A stretch of DNA of 64,000 bases from Phaeobacter sp. J2-8 (GCF_022867865.1 NZ_JALIEC010000003.1:434001-498000); one strand, 5' to 3'; shown: positions 36,801 through 46,343, numbered from the stretch's first letter. The notes: generated by a model from the letters alone, not told the origin. Program-made: numbers and translations.

Positions 36801-37688
36801 TTACAGAAACAGGTCGCCACTCATCAACACATGCGCGCGCCCGGCCAACCGCACCCCCGTGATGGCATCCGCAGGGCCAATCACCTCGACCTGGGCCTCG
36901 CCGGGCCGTCCCATGCCGTGGCCCTGTTGCGCCACATAGTTCGGGCGCGCGATATGGCCATGATGCCAAAGCCAGGCGGCGGCGGCCCCGGTGGCCGAGC
37001 CGGTAAAGGCATCCTCGGGCGGATTGGGGGGCGGCAGCAACAGGCGGCCAAAGGTATCACCGGTCTCCGTCGCGCCCTGGCATGTGATCATATAGGGTTC
37101 GCACATTTCGCCGGGACCGGCACCGATATGGCGCATCATCCGTTGCAGAGCCTCGGGATTCAGACGGGCGCGCAGGATCGTGTCCGGATCCCGCACCAGC
37201 GTGATACAAAACGGCAATCCGGTCGACGCGATCTGTGGCGGCGCAAGGATATCATCGGGGTCCAGCCCAAGAACCTCTGCCACCATGTCGCGTGGGACGG
37301 TTTGACCAAATGTCGGCGCGATCACGGTCATGCTGACCAGAAGCCCGACATCGTCATGGGAAATCTCGACCGGGATGATCCCGGCGCCGGTCTCAAGCGT
37401 GATCGCCCCGTCTTTGGCCAATTTTCGGTGGGCCAATGCGGCCACGCTGGCCACTGTTGGATGCCCGGCAAAAGGGATTTCGCCACTGGCCAGAAAATAG
37501 CGAACCTTTACATCCGCGTGATCGGACGGGCCGAGAAACGTACATTCCACCAGCGATGTTTCGCGCACAAAGCGTTTGCAGGTCTCGTCGTCCAATCCGG
37601 CCGCATCATGCACCACGGCACAGCCATTGCCGCCAAAGGGGCTGCTGCTGAACGCATCCACCCAATCGACGGCAAAGCGTGTGGTCAA
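36801..37688 (-). CDS. PhzF-family isomerase/epimerase-like protein
   Basis: 295 residues with the duplicated diaminopimelate-epimerase-like fold: VDAFSSSPFGGNGCAVV, the family's active-site Glu region (ETSLVECTFL), VRYFLASGEIPFAGHPTV, and AFTGSATGAAAAWLWHHG. PhzF relatives catalyse isomerisations of small carboxylates; most non-phenazine members are uncharacterised, and no phenazine genes are present. Overlaps the DUF1150 gene by 4 bases in an Hsp20-DUF1150-PhzF run. Confidence 0.9.
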   Translation of the reverse strand: MTTRFAVDWVDAFSSSPFGGNGCAVVHDAAGLDDETCKRFVRETSLVECTFLGPSDHADVKVRYFLASGEIPFAGHPTVASVAALAHRKLAKDGAITLETGAGIIPVEISHDDVGLLVSMTVIAPTFGQTVPRDMVAEVLGLDPDDILAPPQIASTGLPFCITLVRDPDTILRARLNPEALQRMMRHIGAGPGEMCEPYMITCQGATETGDTFGRLLLPPPNPPEDAFTGSATGAAAAWLWHHGHIARPNYVAQQGHGMGRPGEAQVEVIGPADAITGVRLAGRAHVLMSGDLFL

Positions 37689-37912
37689 TGCACCGCCACC
37701 GGCGCCATGTCGTTTTGCCGTGCAAGGGCAAAGGCCATCTTGCGATCCGCCACCAGCGCCAGCTGTTCACCGTCTTCGCGGTGCACGGCGTAAAGCGTCT
37801 CTGCCCCGGCCACCTGACTGCGGACCTCTTCCGGCAAATCGGCGACAGCAACAGGTTTGACATAAACGATGTTGCGCGGCAGGGAATTCCCGAATTCATA
37901 TTGCGTGTTCAT
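37685..37912 (-). CDS. DUF1150-family small protein
   Basis: 75 residues: NIVYVKPVAVADLPEEVRSQVAGAETLYAVHREDGEQLALVADRKMAFALARQNDMAPVAVH. The LYAVHxxDGxQLALVxDRxxAFxxARQNDxxPVSVH pattern is DUF1150, typically found beside small heat-shock protein genes in alphaproteobacteria as here. Function unknown. Three bases separate it from hsp20. Confidence 0.88.
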   Translation of the reverse strand: MNTQYEFGNSLPRNIVYVKPVAVADLPEEVRSQVAGAETLYAVHREDGEQLALVADRKMAFALARQNDMAPVAVH

Positions 37913-37915
37913 GAC

Positions 37916-38329
37916 TTAACCTTTCCTGATATTGATTGTCTGGACCACGGTCTGGGGCCGTTGCAGTGTCAGATCGACATGCAGCAGGCCATTTTCCATT
38001 GTGGCGTCCCCAACTTCGACACCTTCGGCCAGCACGAAACTGCGCTGAAACTGCCGGGCAGCAATGCCACGATGCAGAAAAACCCGATCGGTCGATTCGT
38101 CCCGCTGCCGTCCGCGAATGACCAATTGTCGGTCTTCAACGGTGATCGACAGGTCATCCTCGCCAAAGCCGGCCACCGCCAGCGTAATGCGATAGGAATG
38201 ATCCGAGGTCTGTTCGATGTTAAAGGGGGGATACCCTTCGTTTCCGGCCTTGGCCGTTCGTTCCAGCAGGCGCTCCAGCTGTTCGAACCCAAGCATATGG
38301 GGATAGGACCCCAGGGTCAGTTTTGTCAT
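37916..38329 (-). CDS. Small heat-shock protein (Hsp20/IbpA type)
   Basis: 137 residues. ATP-independent holdase. Alpha-crystallin domain at about 37-125 (YPPFNIEQTSDHSYRITLAVAGFGEDDLSITVEDRQLVIRGRQ, then FLHRGIAARQFQRSFVLAEGVEVGDATMENGLLHVDL). AAGGA 6 bases before the ATG at 38329 fixes the start against longer in-frame options. Heads the Hsp20-DUF1150-PhzF operon. Confidence 0.92.
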   Translation of the reverse strand: MTKLTLGSYPHMLGFEQLERLLERTAKAGNEGYPPFNIEQTSDHSYRITLAVAGFGEDDLSITVEDRQLVIRGRQRDESTDRVFLHRGIAARQFQRSFVLAEGVEVGDATMENGLLHVDLTLQRPQTVVQTINIRKG

Positions 38330-38463
38330 GACACGTCCTTGGCAAATAAGCGACATCTCTGTTCCGGCCCCATCAGTGGCAACCGGATCGTAACAAATAT
38401 GGTATCGGCTGGGCCGGGGCGCAAGACCTTTGCCAAAACGCTGGGGATTCAGTATCTTGACCT

Positions 38464-38485
38464 GTGGCCCGTTCGTGGCCCGTTC
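38464..38485 (+). repeat. 11-bp tandem duplication
   Basis: GTGGCCCGTTC twice in a row, with further partial copies (GTGGCC) to 38503; in the divergent gap between hsp20 and the DUF465 gene. Confidence 0.7.
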
Positions 38486-38531
38486 GTGGCCGGTCTGTGG
38501 CCCAGTAAAGCCCGCGTAGGAGAGCCAGTCG

Positions 38532-38756
38532 ATGAACATGCAAGCCGAACTCGCGATGAAAACGGATGATGTCTTGCGCGTAGAGCTTGAGGTCTTCAAA
38601 CGCGAGCATCGCGACCTTGACGAAGCCATTGCCGCCCTTCAGGGCGAGGGCCGGGCTGATGCCTTGACGATCCAGCGTCTGAAGAAGAAAAAGCTGATGT
38701 TAAAGGATAAAATCGCCCAGATCGAAGATCGCCTGCTGCCCGATATCATCGCCTGA
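38532..38756 (+). CDS. YdcH/DUF465-family small coiled-coil protein
   Basis: 74 residues: LEVFKREHRDLDEAIAALQGEGRADALTIQRLKKKKLMLKDKIAQIEDRLLPDIIA. The HRxLDxxIxxL...LKKxKLxLKDxIxxIE pattern is DUF465, a short helical hairpin; some members affect growth or motility, but no general role is established. AGGAG 12 bases upstream. Three bases separate it from the next gene. Confidence 0.88.
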   Translation: MNMQAELAMKTDDVLRVELEVFKREHRDLDEAIAALQGEGRADALTIQRLKKKKLMLKDKIAQIEDRLLPDIIA

Positions 38757-38759
38757 ACC

Positions 38760-39689
38760 ATGGTTTCGATGCGGCGGGCACTCAGGCGGGGGATGCTTGC
38801 ATCGGCGCTGCTGGTCGGTTTGGCGGCGCTTTGGCTGGGCGTGTCGCATGTGCTTTTGTCGCGCGGACCTGTGTTGGGGCCGAAACCTGCGGGCGCGCTG
38901 CGTATCGCCACCCATAATATTCACTACATCCTTGTTGGTCGGGGGGCTGGGCGCTGGTCAGATAGGGGCTGGGACCGGCGGAAACAGGCGGCAGATGCGA
39001 CATTCAAGGCGCTCGATGCCGATATTGTCGCCTTTCAGGAAATGGAGAGTTTCTCGGGCGGCAATGATGATCACAACAATCTCGCCCGCCAGTGGCTTTT
39101 GACCCAAAACCCGGATTACGCCGCCGCCGCCATTGGCGATTGGCGCGCCTTTCCCTCAACCCAGCCGGTGTTTTACCGGCGCGCCCGACTGGCGGTGGTG
39201 GATCAAGGTTGGTTCTTTTTCTCCGATACGCCGGATCAGATCTATTCGCGCACCTTCGATGGCTCTTATCCGGCCTTTGCCAGTTGGGTGGCGTTTCGCG
39301 ATCGCCGGAATGACACCGAATTGCGCGTCCTGAATGTGCATCTGGACTATGCCAGCGCGGAAAACCGACGGAAATCCACCGCACTCATCGTGGAAAAATT
39401 AAATCAATGGCGCGCCGAGGAGCGGGCGGTTGTTCTGGTCGGCGATTTGAATGCGCGGGCCGGATCGTCCGTGCTTGCATCACTGGAACAGACCGGTCTG
39501 TCCTTCCTGCCTGTGGCGGGCGCGACCTATCATCTGGATCGCGGGCTGCATCTCTTTGGGGCAATCGACCATATCGGCCACACGCCAGAGATCACGCCCT
39601 TGGCCGCGCCAGTGGTCTTTCGCCAGAAACTGACGGCGGTCTGGCCAAGCGATCACTACCCGGTGGTGGCCGATTTCACCTCGGATTAG
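38760..39689 (+). CDS. Endonuclease/exonuclease/phosphatase-family protein, membrane-anchored
   Basis: 309 residues. An N-terminal hydrophobic segment (MLASALLVGLAALWLGVSHVLL) probably anchors it or acts as a signal. The EEP fold follows: THNIH (metal-binding Asn), QEME (Glu), VLNVHLDYASAENR (His/Asp), VGDLNA (Asp-x-Asn) and SDHYPV (Asp-His). All conserved metal and catalytic positions are present, so it should be active on a phosphodiester; nucleic acid, lipid or nucleotide cannot be told apart. Confidence 0.85.
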   Translation: MVSMRRALRRGMLASALLVGLAALWLGVSHVLLSRGPVLGPKPAGALRIATHNIHYILVGRGAGRWSDRGWDRRKQAADATFKALDADIVAFQEMESFSGGNDDHNNLARQWLLTQNPDYAAAAIGDWRAFPSTQPVFYRRARLAVVDQGWFFFSDTPDQIYSRTFDGSYPAFASWVAFRDRRNDTELRVLNVHLDYASAENRRKSTALIVEKLNQWRAEERAVVLVGDLNARAGSSVLASLEQTGLSFLPVAGATYHLDRGLHLFGAIDHIGHTPEITPLAAPVVFRQKLTAVWPSDHYPVVADFTSD

Positions 39690-39724
39690 GCCCAAAGCCC
39701 AAGACCAATGCGCACCAAGCCGCC

Positions 39725-39774
39725 CTTTCATCTGACCAAAAATATCCCGGGGGGTTCGGGGGGCTGGCCCCCCG
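39725..39774 (+). repeat. REP-like intergenic element, copy 1
   Basis: CTTTCATCTGACCAAAAATA followed by TCCCGGGG and a GGGGGGCTGGCCCCCC hairpin. Near-identical elements lie at 63048-63110 and, more diverged and inverted, at 56441-56486. Confidence 0.75.
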
Positions 39775-39906
39775 TCGGTCGCTTGCGATCCACCCGGACA
39801 TTTCGGCGTCGGAAATTTCCGGGTGCGGTAAAACCCGATCCGTTCAATCCGATTGCCAACAGGCCCGGTCCGGCTATAGTGCCCGCTCTTGAAAACGGGG
39901 GACAAG

Positions 39907-40394
39907 ATGACAAAGCCGGTTGTGGGCATCATCATGGGCAGCCAATCGGACTGGCCCACCATGAAAGAGGCGGCAGAAGTGCTCGATGAATTGGCGGTTG
40001 CCTATGAGCCGCGCATCGTGTCGGCCCATCGCACGCCGGACCGGCTGTGGGACTACGGCAAAACCGCTGTCGAACGCGGTCTTCAGGTGATTATCGCCGG
40101 GGCCGGCGGGCGGCGCATCTGCCGGGCATGATGGCGTCGAAGACCCGCGTGCCGGTGATTGGCGTGCCGGTACAGACCCGGGCGCTGTCCGGGGTTGATT
40201 CGCTGTATTCCATTCTGCAAATGCCGCGCGGGTTCCCGGTGGCAACCATGGCGATCGGTGCGGCCGGGGCCAAGAATGCCGGTCTGATGGCCGCGGGCAT
40301 TCTGGCCTTGCAGGACCCCGCTCTGGCGGCGCGACTTGACAAATGGCGTGCCGATCTGGCCGCTTCGATCCCGGAGGTCCCGGTAGATGACTGA
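39907..40394 (+). CDS. purE: N5-carboxyaminoimidazole ribonucleotide mutase, frameshift
   Basis: 162 residues once repaired. Converts N5-CAIR to CAIR in purine synthesis. [45 protein letters not shown] carries the GSxSDWxxM phosphate-binding and SAHRTP catalytic motifs; [17 protein letters not shown] continues after restoring one G missing near 40110. Then [32 protein letters not shown]. Overlaps purK by 8 bases. Essential for purine prototrophy, so the break is probably a sequencing error. Confidence 0.92.
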
Positions 40395-41478
40395 CGCATT
40401 TGCAAACGCTTTGCCACAGGGCGCGGTGATTGGCATCCTTGGCGGTGGGCAATTGGGCCGCATGCTGTCCGTGGCCGCCAGCCGGTTGGGGTTTTGCTGC
40501 CATATCTTTGAACCGGGTGAAAACCCGCCCGCCGGTCATGTGGCCGACCGGGTGACCACCGCCGGGTATGAGGACGAGGCGGCGCTGCGTGCCTTTGCCG
40601 CCGAAGTCGATGTCATCACCTATGAATTCGAAAATATCCCAACGGCAGCGCTGGATCTTTTGGAAACCCTGCGCCCGATCCGCCCGGGCCGCGAGGCCCT
40701 GCGCGTGTCGCAGGACCGGATGACGGAAAAGGATTTCCTGACCGGATTGGGGCTGACCTGTGCGCCCTACGCCGATGTGTCTGACCGGGCCTCTCTCGAT
40801 GCCGCGCTGGATCAAATTGGCACTCCGGCCATTTTGAAGACCCGGCGCTTTGGTTATGACGGCAAAGGTCAGGCGCGCATCATGACGCGTGACGATGCCG
40901 AGGCCGCCTTGGCGGATATGGCGGGTGCTCCGGCGGTGCTCGAAGGATTTGTCGACTTCAGCCATGAGATCTCGGTGATTGCCGCGCGCGGTCTCAGCGG
41001 TGAGGTGGCCTGTTACGATCCCGGCCAGAACGTGCATGTGGATGGCATCCTGCGCACCACAACAGTCCCGGCAGAATTGCGCCCGATGATGCAGGCGGAT
41101 GCGGTGTTGCTGGCGGGGCGTATTTTGAATGCACTCGACTATGTCGGGGTGATGGGGGTGGAATTGTTTGTCACGCCCAGAGGCGTTGTGGTGAACGAGA
41201 TTGCCCCCCGCGTGCACAATTCCGGCCATTGGACACAGGCCGGATGCAGTGTCGACCAATTCGAACAGCATATCCGTGCCGTGGCCGGGTGGCCGCTGGG
41301 GGATGGATCACGTCATGTCGATGTGGTGATGGAAAACCTGATTGGCGACGACATGGACCGGCTCGAGGCGCTGACGCGCGACCCCGCCGCCAGCCTGCAT
41401 CTCTATGGCAAGACTGCGGTCAAGCCGGGCCGCAAGATGGGCCATGTGAACCGCGTGCAGTCGGCCTCTGCCAAATAG
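40387..41478 (+). CDS. purK: N5-carboxyaminoimidazole ribonucleotide synthase
   Basis: 363 residues. ATP-grasp enzyme making N5-CAIR from AIR, bicarbonate and [108 protein letters not shown] are all family motifs. Partner of purE immediately upstream. Complete and intact. Confidence 0.95.
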   Translation: MTDAFANALPQGAVIGILGGGQLGRMLSVAASRLGFCCHIFEPGENPPAGHVADRVTTAGYEDEAALRAFAAEVDVITYEFENIPTAALDLLETLRPIRPGREALRVSQDRMTEKDFLTGLGLTCAPYADVSDRASLDAALDQIGTPAILKTRRFGYDGKGQARIMTRDDAEAALADMAGAPAVLEGFVDFSHEISVIAARGLSGEVACYDPGQNVHVDGILRTTTVPAELRPMMQADAVLLAGRILNALDYVGVMGVELFVTPRGVVVNEIAPRVHNSGHWTQAGCSVDQFEQHIRAVAGWPLGDGSRHVDVVMENLIGDDMDRLEALTRDPAASLHLYGKTAVKPGRKMGHVNRVQSASAK

Positions 41479-41520
41479 CGCGCCGTTCCGGCGCACAGGG
41501 GTGTTCCGCCCCCAACCTGT

Positions 41521-41544
41521 CCTTCCCCCTGAACCGGGGGAAGG
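41521..41544 (+). terminator. Hairpin after purK
   Basis: CCTTCCCCC / GGGGGAAGG, 9-bp perfect stem with a 6-base loop, 43 bases after the purK stop. Confidence 0.55.
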
Positions 41545-41656
41545 GAGCGCCTGGCCGGGCGCCCCAGAGACAATCGAGACACAATATTGTCGTGGCGGTT
41601 GCATAGGCCGGTTGAGGGGGGGGGGCTTCAGGACCCACCAAAGCAATGCTTGTGAA

Positions 41657-41801
41657 AGCCGTCCCTCGTCTGATCCGTTCATGACAGCGTGCTCACGTCC
41701 GGCAAGCAAAATAGCCGTCTCCCCGCGGGCGGGGCCCCTCGGCGATTTTGCCTGCAGGCCGCTGCGCGCGATGTCCTGATCTCCTCAGGCGAGGGACGGC
41801 T
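41657..41801. other. Large nested inverted-repeat structure
   Basis: Outer stem of 17 pairs: AGCCGTCCCTCGTCTGA (41657-41673) with TCAGGCGAGGGACGGCT (41785-41801), one G-U. Inside lies a 12-bp stem with one mismatch (GCAAAATAGCCG 41706-41717 / CGGCGATTTTGC 41740-41751), capped by a CCCCG-CGGG-CGGGG hairpin. AAGCAATG flanks it on both sides (41641 and 41805). The surrounding 41545-41845 holds no gene. Could be a structured RNA, a MITE-like element or a large bidirectional terminator between convergent purK and phnM. Confidence 0.6.
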
Positions 41802-41845
41802 CCGAAGCAATGTTTTGTCCGGTGGCGTTTGTCAGGCTGCGTTCG

Positions 41846-42993
41846 TCAGGGAGTGTTGGTTAGGCGGCTGGCGGTTTCGCCGGTCAGATAGGTGAAGACG
41901 CCGTTGGAAAGCGTCGCTTCGACGAGGCGGGTTTCGCGGTCCAGGATCACGAGGTCGGCGCGTTTTCCGGGGGTGATTTCCCCCGGTCGGTCAGGCCAAG
42001 CACCGCCGCCGGATTGGTGGAAATCAGTGCCCAAGACCTGTCCAGATCCATGATGGCGGTGTCGACCAATTCCCAGATCGCATTGCGTGGCGCGGGATAG
42101 TGGTAGTCCGAGGCCAGCGCCGTAACGAGGCCCTGTTCCACCAGATCGCGCGCAGATGCATTGCCCTTGTGGCTGGCACCGCGCGCCACATTCGGTGCGC
42201 CGAGGATCGTGGGCATGTCGCGGGCCAGCGCGGCGCTGGCGGCCTCGGCTGTTTCGGGGAATTCACTGATGGTGATGCCACGGGCGCGCCATGTGGCGAC
42301 GTCATCCTCGGTGGAATCATCATGGCTGGCCATTTGAACACCGCGTGCCGCCAGCGTGGTACAGAAGCTGTCCAAAGCGGCGGGCACCTCGGCAGAGCGG
42401 GCATGCATGTCCATCATCATTGCAAGGTGGGCTTCGGGGTTGCGGCCCGATTTCAGCGCCGTGCCGGTCAGTCGGGGCGGGCGTTTGCCCGCGGCGAGGT
42501 GGTCATGCGGCAGATGGTCGTTGAAGGCGACATAGCGGATGTCGTGCTGCGCAATCAGGTCAAGCATCGCCGGATGGGCGTCAAGCATATGGGTTTCCAG
42601 CCGCAGTTGCACCCGCAGATCGGTGCCCAGGGTGGGGGCGGCAATCGCCACGGCCTCTAGCATCCGGGTGGCAAAATCGGGGCTGCGCAGCCCGCCTTCC
42701 CAGCTGTAGAACTGTGCCAGAACGGCGGTGGTGATGCCGTTGGCGGCCAATTCGGCCTCGGCCGAAACGATGCCGGCGGGCATATGTTTCATGGCGCCGC
42801 GCCGGGGGGCGAGGTGACGTTCAAAGCCATCGCCGTGCAGGTCGACAATGCCCGGCAGCACCAATTTCCCCGGCAGGGACACAGGCCGCGCGCCGCCCGT
42901 CGCAATCAGACCGCCGGCGATGGACAGCGGATCGTCGCGCCAGCCTTCGGGCGACAGCCAGCGGGTGCCGTTCAGGCAAAGTTCGATACTCAA
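41846..42993 (-). CDS. phnM: PhnM-like amidohydrolase, frameshift
   Basis: 382 residues once repaired. PhnM hydrolyses alpha-D-ribose-1-methylphosphonate 5-triphosphate to the monophosphate in C-P lyase pathways. [71 protein letters not shown] all align by eye with the E. coli PhnM pattern. One G is missing from a G run near 41982, after GLTDRG; restoring it yields [17 protein letters not shown]. No other phn gene is in view, so it may act on another phosphonate- or phosphate-containing substrate. Overlaps the upstream lipase by 4 bases. Confidence 0.85.
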
Positions 42994-43715
42994 TTCTCTT
43001 CTCCGAAAACCGCGCCTGCCAGGTCCATGTCCGGGTCAAACCGGCCTTCGCGCAGGAACAGAAGGGTTTGCCGCATCACCAGCGGGTTGTTCATCAAAAA
43101 CGTATGGGTGACCGGCAGGGTGATGTGCCAATCCATGCCGTCGACCTTGGTCGAGGCAACAGAGACTTTGCCATCATCCGGCCCCTCGATCAGCGAGGAA
43201 AAATAGGGGTTGAGCGACCGGTTCCCGGCAATCACGCCCAATTCCGCGTCAATCGGTGGCAGCTGCGGCGGCAGGCTTTCCGGGTCGGTGCCCAGTTGCA
43301 GACCGGCGGGGCCATTGAGCCAGCGAAACAGCTCAAGCCCGCCAAGATCATCCACCAGCTCGCTGCCGTGGTTGGGTGGGGCCAGCATGACAATGCGGCC
43401 CATGTGGTCCGCGCCGGGGTGATCGCGCAGCCAGACCCGCAACAGGATGCCGCCCATGGAATGGGTCACGAAATGCGTGGTGGCTGTGCCGCATTTGGCA
43501 ATGGTTTCCGGCAGCGTGGTGTTGACCAGCGTTTCCACATCGGCAGAGGTCGAGGGGTAGGAGGCGACAACCGTGTCATAGCCTTCGGCCTGCATCACCT
43601 GTTCCATCACCGCAAAGCTGAGGCCGGTGCGCGCCAGACCATGCAGGAAGACGACACAATCCGCCCGGGCCAGGCCGGGCAGGGCAAGTAGGACAAGGAC
43701 AAGGGCATAACGCAT
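42990..43715 (-). CDS. Secreted alpha/beta hydrolase (triacylglycerol lipase-like)
   Basis: 241 residues. Signal peptide [18 protein letters not shown], then [12 protein letters not shown] (oxyanion region), nucleophile Ser in [22 protein letters not shown] and a candidate catalytic His in LPVTHTFLM. LipA/EstA-like small lipase or esterase, periplasmic or exported. Start at 43715 chosen for the signal peptide although the frame is open further upstream. Its stop overlaps the phnM start, so the two genes are co-translated. Confidence 0.85.
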   Translation of the reverse strand: MRYALVLVLLALPGLARADCVVFLHGLARTGLSFAVMEQVMQAEGYDTVVASYPSTSADVETLVNTTLPETIAKCGTATTHFVTHSMGGILLRVWLRDHPGADHMGRIVMLAPPNHGSELVDDLGGLELFRWLNGPAGLQLGTDPESLPPQLPPIDAELGVIAGNRSLNPYFSSLIEGPDDGKVSVASTKVDGMDWHITLPVTHTFLMNNPLVMRQTLLFLREGRFDPDMDLAGAVFGEEN

Positions 43716-43777
43716 AGGCCGACAGATAGGCAGAGTTGTCGGGCTGTGAAAGGGGCGCTGCCGCCTGTGACGAAGCG

Positions 43778-44605
43778 TTACCGTGACCGCAGCGAAACGG
43801 CCACACCCCCCAGCACCAATCCTGCGGCGAGGACAAATCGCAGGGTGAGCGGCTCTGCCAGAAAGACCATGCCGCCAGCCATCGCAATGATGGGCACCGT
43901 CAATTGGACGACCGCCGCGGTGGTTGTGCGCAGTTGCGGCAAAACTGAATACCACAGCGCATACCCCAGCCCGGATGTCACGGCCCCCGCCAGAATGGCC
44001 AGCAGTGCGCCGCGCAGGTCGATGGCATCGGGCCAGATCAAAAAGGTGCCTAGCCCAAGCGGCAAGGCCCACAGGAAAGAGGCGCTGGTGGTGGCCAGGG
44101 GCGCGCAGGCCCGACGGCCAATCAGCGAAAACAATCCCCAGCCCAAGCCAGCTGCGCACATCATGGCAAAACCCCAGGGATCGGGGCGTTCTGCGCCGGG
44201 GGCCATCAGCCAGACCAACCCGCCAAAGGCGATCAATGCGCCGAAGCTGCGCAGGGGCGACAGCGGCTCACGCGTGAAAACCGCGCCCAGAAACATGGTG
44301 ATCTGGACCCCGCCAAACAGGATCAGCGCACCCACCCCGGCGGGCAGGGTGACATAGGCAAAAGAGAACCCAAGGATATAGAGCGTCAGGGTCAACACCC
44401 CCGGCAAAAGCGCCCGGCGTGGCCGCAGCGCGGCCAAATCCCCGCGCACACCGACCAGCAGGCACAGCAGGGCCGCACCAGAGGCCAGGCGGATCAGAGC
44501 AAAGGCCGCAGGCCCGGTTGTGGCACTGTCCAATGCCATGCGGTTCAATACCGAATTGGCCGCAAAGGCCAGCATGACCAAAGCGGTCCAGCCGATGATG
44601 CGCAT
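43778..44605 (-). CDS. DMT-family transporter (EamA)
   Basis: 275 residues with about ten membrane helices in two EamA repeats ([12 protein letters not shown]-type start, reading [27 protein letters not shown]; second repeat from [24 protein letters not shown] to [23 protein letters not shown]). Drug/metabolite exporters of this type export amino acids or metabolites; the substrate is not predictable. Three bases from pcs on the same strand. Confidence 0.9.
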   Translation of the reverse strand: MRIIGWTALVMLAFAANSVLNRMALDSATTGPAAFALIRLASGAALLCLLVGVRGDLAALRPRRALLPGVLTLTLYILGFSFAYVTLPAGVGALILFGGVQITMFLGAVFTREPLSPLRSFGALIAFGGLVWLMAPGAERPDPWGFAMMCAAGLGWGLFSLIGRRACAPLATTSASFLWALPLGLGTFLIWPDAIDLRGALLAILAGAVTSGLGYALWYSVLPQLRTTTAAVVQLTVPIIAMAGGMVFLAEPLTLRFVLAAGLVLGGVAVSLRSR

Positions 44606-44608
44606 GGG

Positions 44609-45301
44609 TTAACCTGTCCGTGCTGGAAAAATTTGTTGCAGGATGCCAACCGAGGCAAGGTAGATCGAGGTTGTGACCAATCCCCAATGCGCCCAGCTTT
44701 CGGGGTGGAAATTGACCCAGGCCGCCCAGCCGGCAAAAAACGTCCAGGCCAGGGCCATCGGCAGCGACAGACCGCGCCAGCGTTCGGTGCGTACCGGGTG
44801 AATGAACTTGAGCGGCAGGAACATGGCCACCGCAAAGACCACAACAATTGCCAGGATCACCGGCGGCGGCGGTGCGATGGAAAACATCACGATCACCACC
44901 ATGTTCCAGCAGCCCGGAAAACCGGCAAAGGAATTGTCACGGGTCTTCATCCCGGTATCGGCAAAATAGAGCGCGCTGGAAAACGTCACCACAATGATTG
45001 CGATCCAACCGGGCCATCCCGGCAAAAGCCCGGATTCAAACAGCGCAAAGGCGGGAATGAACACATAGGTCAGATAGTCGATGATCAGATCCAGCAGCAC
45101 GCCGTCAAATCGCGGGGCATGGGTCTTGACGTCGTATTTGCGCGCCAGTGGCCCGTCGACGCCATCCACGGCAAAGGCAACAACCAGCCAGACAAACATC
45201 ATCGGCCAGTTGGATTGCACCGCCGCCAACAGGGCGAGCATGGCAAACACGGCCCCCGTCGCCGTCAGCCAATGGATCGAAAGAGCGCGCAGCTTGGTCA
45301 T
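44609..45301 (-). CDS. pcs: Phosphatidylcholine synthase
   Basis: 230 residues, about eight membrane helices. Condenses CDP-diacylglycerol with choline, the direct route to phosphatidylcholine in alphaproteobacteria. CDP-alcohol phosphotransferase motif DGxDGxxARxxxxxxxxxxxDGxxxDxxxD is present as DGVDGPLARKYDV / RFDGVLLDLIIDYLTYV. Start at 45301 (MTKLRALSIHWLTATGA) fits the family; the frame is open further upstream. Confidence 0.92.
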   Translation of the reverse strand: MTKLRALSIHWLTATGAVFAMLALLAAVQSNWPMMFVWLVVAFAVDGVDGPLARKYDVKTHAPRFDGVLLDLIIDYLTYVFIPAFALFESGLLPGWPGWIAIIVVTFSSALYFADTGMKTRDNSFAGFPGCWNMVVIVMFSIAPPPPVILAIVVVFAVAMFLPLKFIHPVRTERWRGLSLPMALAWTFFAGWAAWVNFHPESWAHWGLVTTSIYLASVGILQQIFPARTG

Positions 45302-45411
45302 TGGGATGTCATGTCGGATATGGCGGTTGGATTCAATGGGGGGCGCTGGCAAGGTGGGGAAAATCTCTGTGAGAATTGCCCCAAGCGGGCCCAAACGCGC
45401 AAAGGCCGCCC

Positions 45412-46110
45412 ATGTCCGATACTCTGTTTGCCCCGTCAAAGCCCGTCACCGTAGCAATTGCGGGTGAAACGGCGACCTATCCGGTCCGTCGAATTTTCTG
45501 TGTCGGGCGCAATTATGCGGCCCATGCCGCCGAAATGGGCAATGAGGTGGATCGCCAGGCGCCGTTCTATTTCACCAAATCCCCGCATTCGATGGTGGCA
45601 AGCGGCGCGACCGTGGCCTATCCGCCGGGCACCGGCAATTTTCATCACGAAATGGAATTGGCCTTTGCCCTGGGGGCAGAGGTGTTTCGCGTGCCCGAGG
45701 ACGAGGCCCTGGCGGCGGTATACGCCTATGGCTGTGCGCTGGACATGACCCGGCGTGATCTTCAGGCCACCGCCAAGGACAAGCGGCGGCCCTGGGATCT
45801 GGCCAAGGATTTCGAGAATTCTGCTGTTCTGGCGCCAATGACGCGGGCGGATGCGTTGCCGGCGATCGGGCCGCAGAAACTCTGGCTTGATGTGAATGGC
45901 ACCCGCAGGCAGGAGGCCGTCCTGGATGACATGATCCATGGTGTGGCGGGAATCATCGCGCATTTGTCGGGCTATTATCATCTGGGGCCGGGGGATGTGA
46001 TTCTGACCGGGACACCGGCCGGTGTCGGCCCGGTGGTGGCCGGTGATGTTCTGGACGGCGGGATCGAGGGGCTTGCCCCGGTGCATCTGGCGGTCGCGCC
46101 CGCGCAATAG
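45412..46110 (+). CDS. Fumarylacetoacetate hydrolase-family enzyme
   Basis: 232 residues: IFCVGRNYAAHAAEMGNEVDRQAPFYFTKSPHSMV, HHEMELAFALG (metal-binding Glu pair), YGCALDMTRRDLQATAKDKRRPWDLAKDFENSAVLAP, VILTGTPAGVGPV. FAH-family enzymes hydrolyse or decarboxylate beta-diketo or oxo acids (acylpyruvases, oxaloacetate decarboxylases, aromatic meta-cleavage enzymes). Lies just before the TRAP/hydroxycinnamate region but ends in its own terminator, so any link is only positional. Confidence 0.88.
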   Translation: MSDTLFAPSKPVTVAIAGETATYPVRRIFCVGRNYAAHAAEMGNEVDRQAPFYFTKSPHSMVASGATVAYPPGTGNFHHEMELAFALGAEVFRVPEDEALAAVYAYGCALDMTRRDLQATAKDKRRPWDLAKDFENSAVLAPMTRADALPAIGPQKLWLDVNGTRRQEAVLDDMIHGVAGIIAHLSGYYHLGPGDVILTGTPAGVGPVVAGDVLDGGIEGLAPVHLAVAPAQ

Positions 46111-46128
46111 ATCCGATCTGGATCTTGG

Positions 46129-46158
46129 GGGCAGGCCCGGCATCATAAGTGCCTGCCC
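46129..46158 (+). terminator. Hairpin terminator
   Basis: GGGCAGGC / GCCTGCCC, 8-bp stem with a 14-base loop, 18 bases after the FAH-family stop. Confidence 0.6.
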
Positions 46159-46172
46159 TGTCTCTAACGCAT

Positions 46173-46189
46173 TGATATTTCACATAACT
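46173..46189 (+). promoter_or_regulatory. MarR-type operator, TRAP distal copy
   Basis: TGATAT-TTCAC-ATAACT: five of six bases of the left arm and all of the right arm fit AGWTAT-N5-ATAWCT shared with 46327-46343 and 49835-49851. A TTGACG begins 2 bases downstream. Confidence 0.55.
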
Positions 46190-46326
46190 ATTTGACGCAG
46201 GTCTGCCGGATACTTGGGAATTGCCGCTTGTTAGTTACAAAAGCGACTGCCAAACTGGCTGCCAATACATAACAAACGGTCGATCCATGTTCCTTGGAGA
46301 GGGGAAAACAATCGCTGGACGGAGTT

Positions 46327-46343
46327 AGTTATGATGTATATCT
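46327..46343 (+). promoter_or_regulatory. MarR-type operator, TRAP proximal copy
   Basis: AGTTAT-GATGT-ATATCT, 193 bases before dctP. It overlaps a TATGAT -10-like hexamer (46330-46335), so repressor binding would block transcription. The rest of the 46159-46536 gap holds no gene; GGGAGGAAACT precedes the dctP ATG. Confidence 0.65.

Noticed and set aside
41846-42993. N-acetylglucosamine-6-phosphate deacetylase (NagA)
   Set aside because: The general amidohydrolase look is similar, but [15 protein letters not shown] and [14 protein letters not shown] are PhnM motifs.
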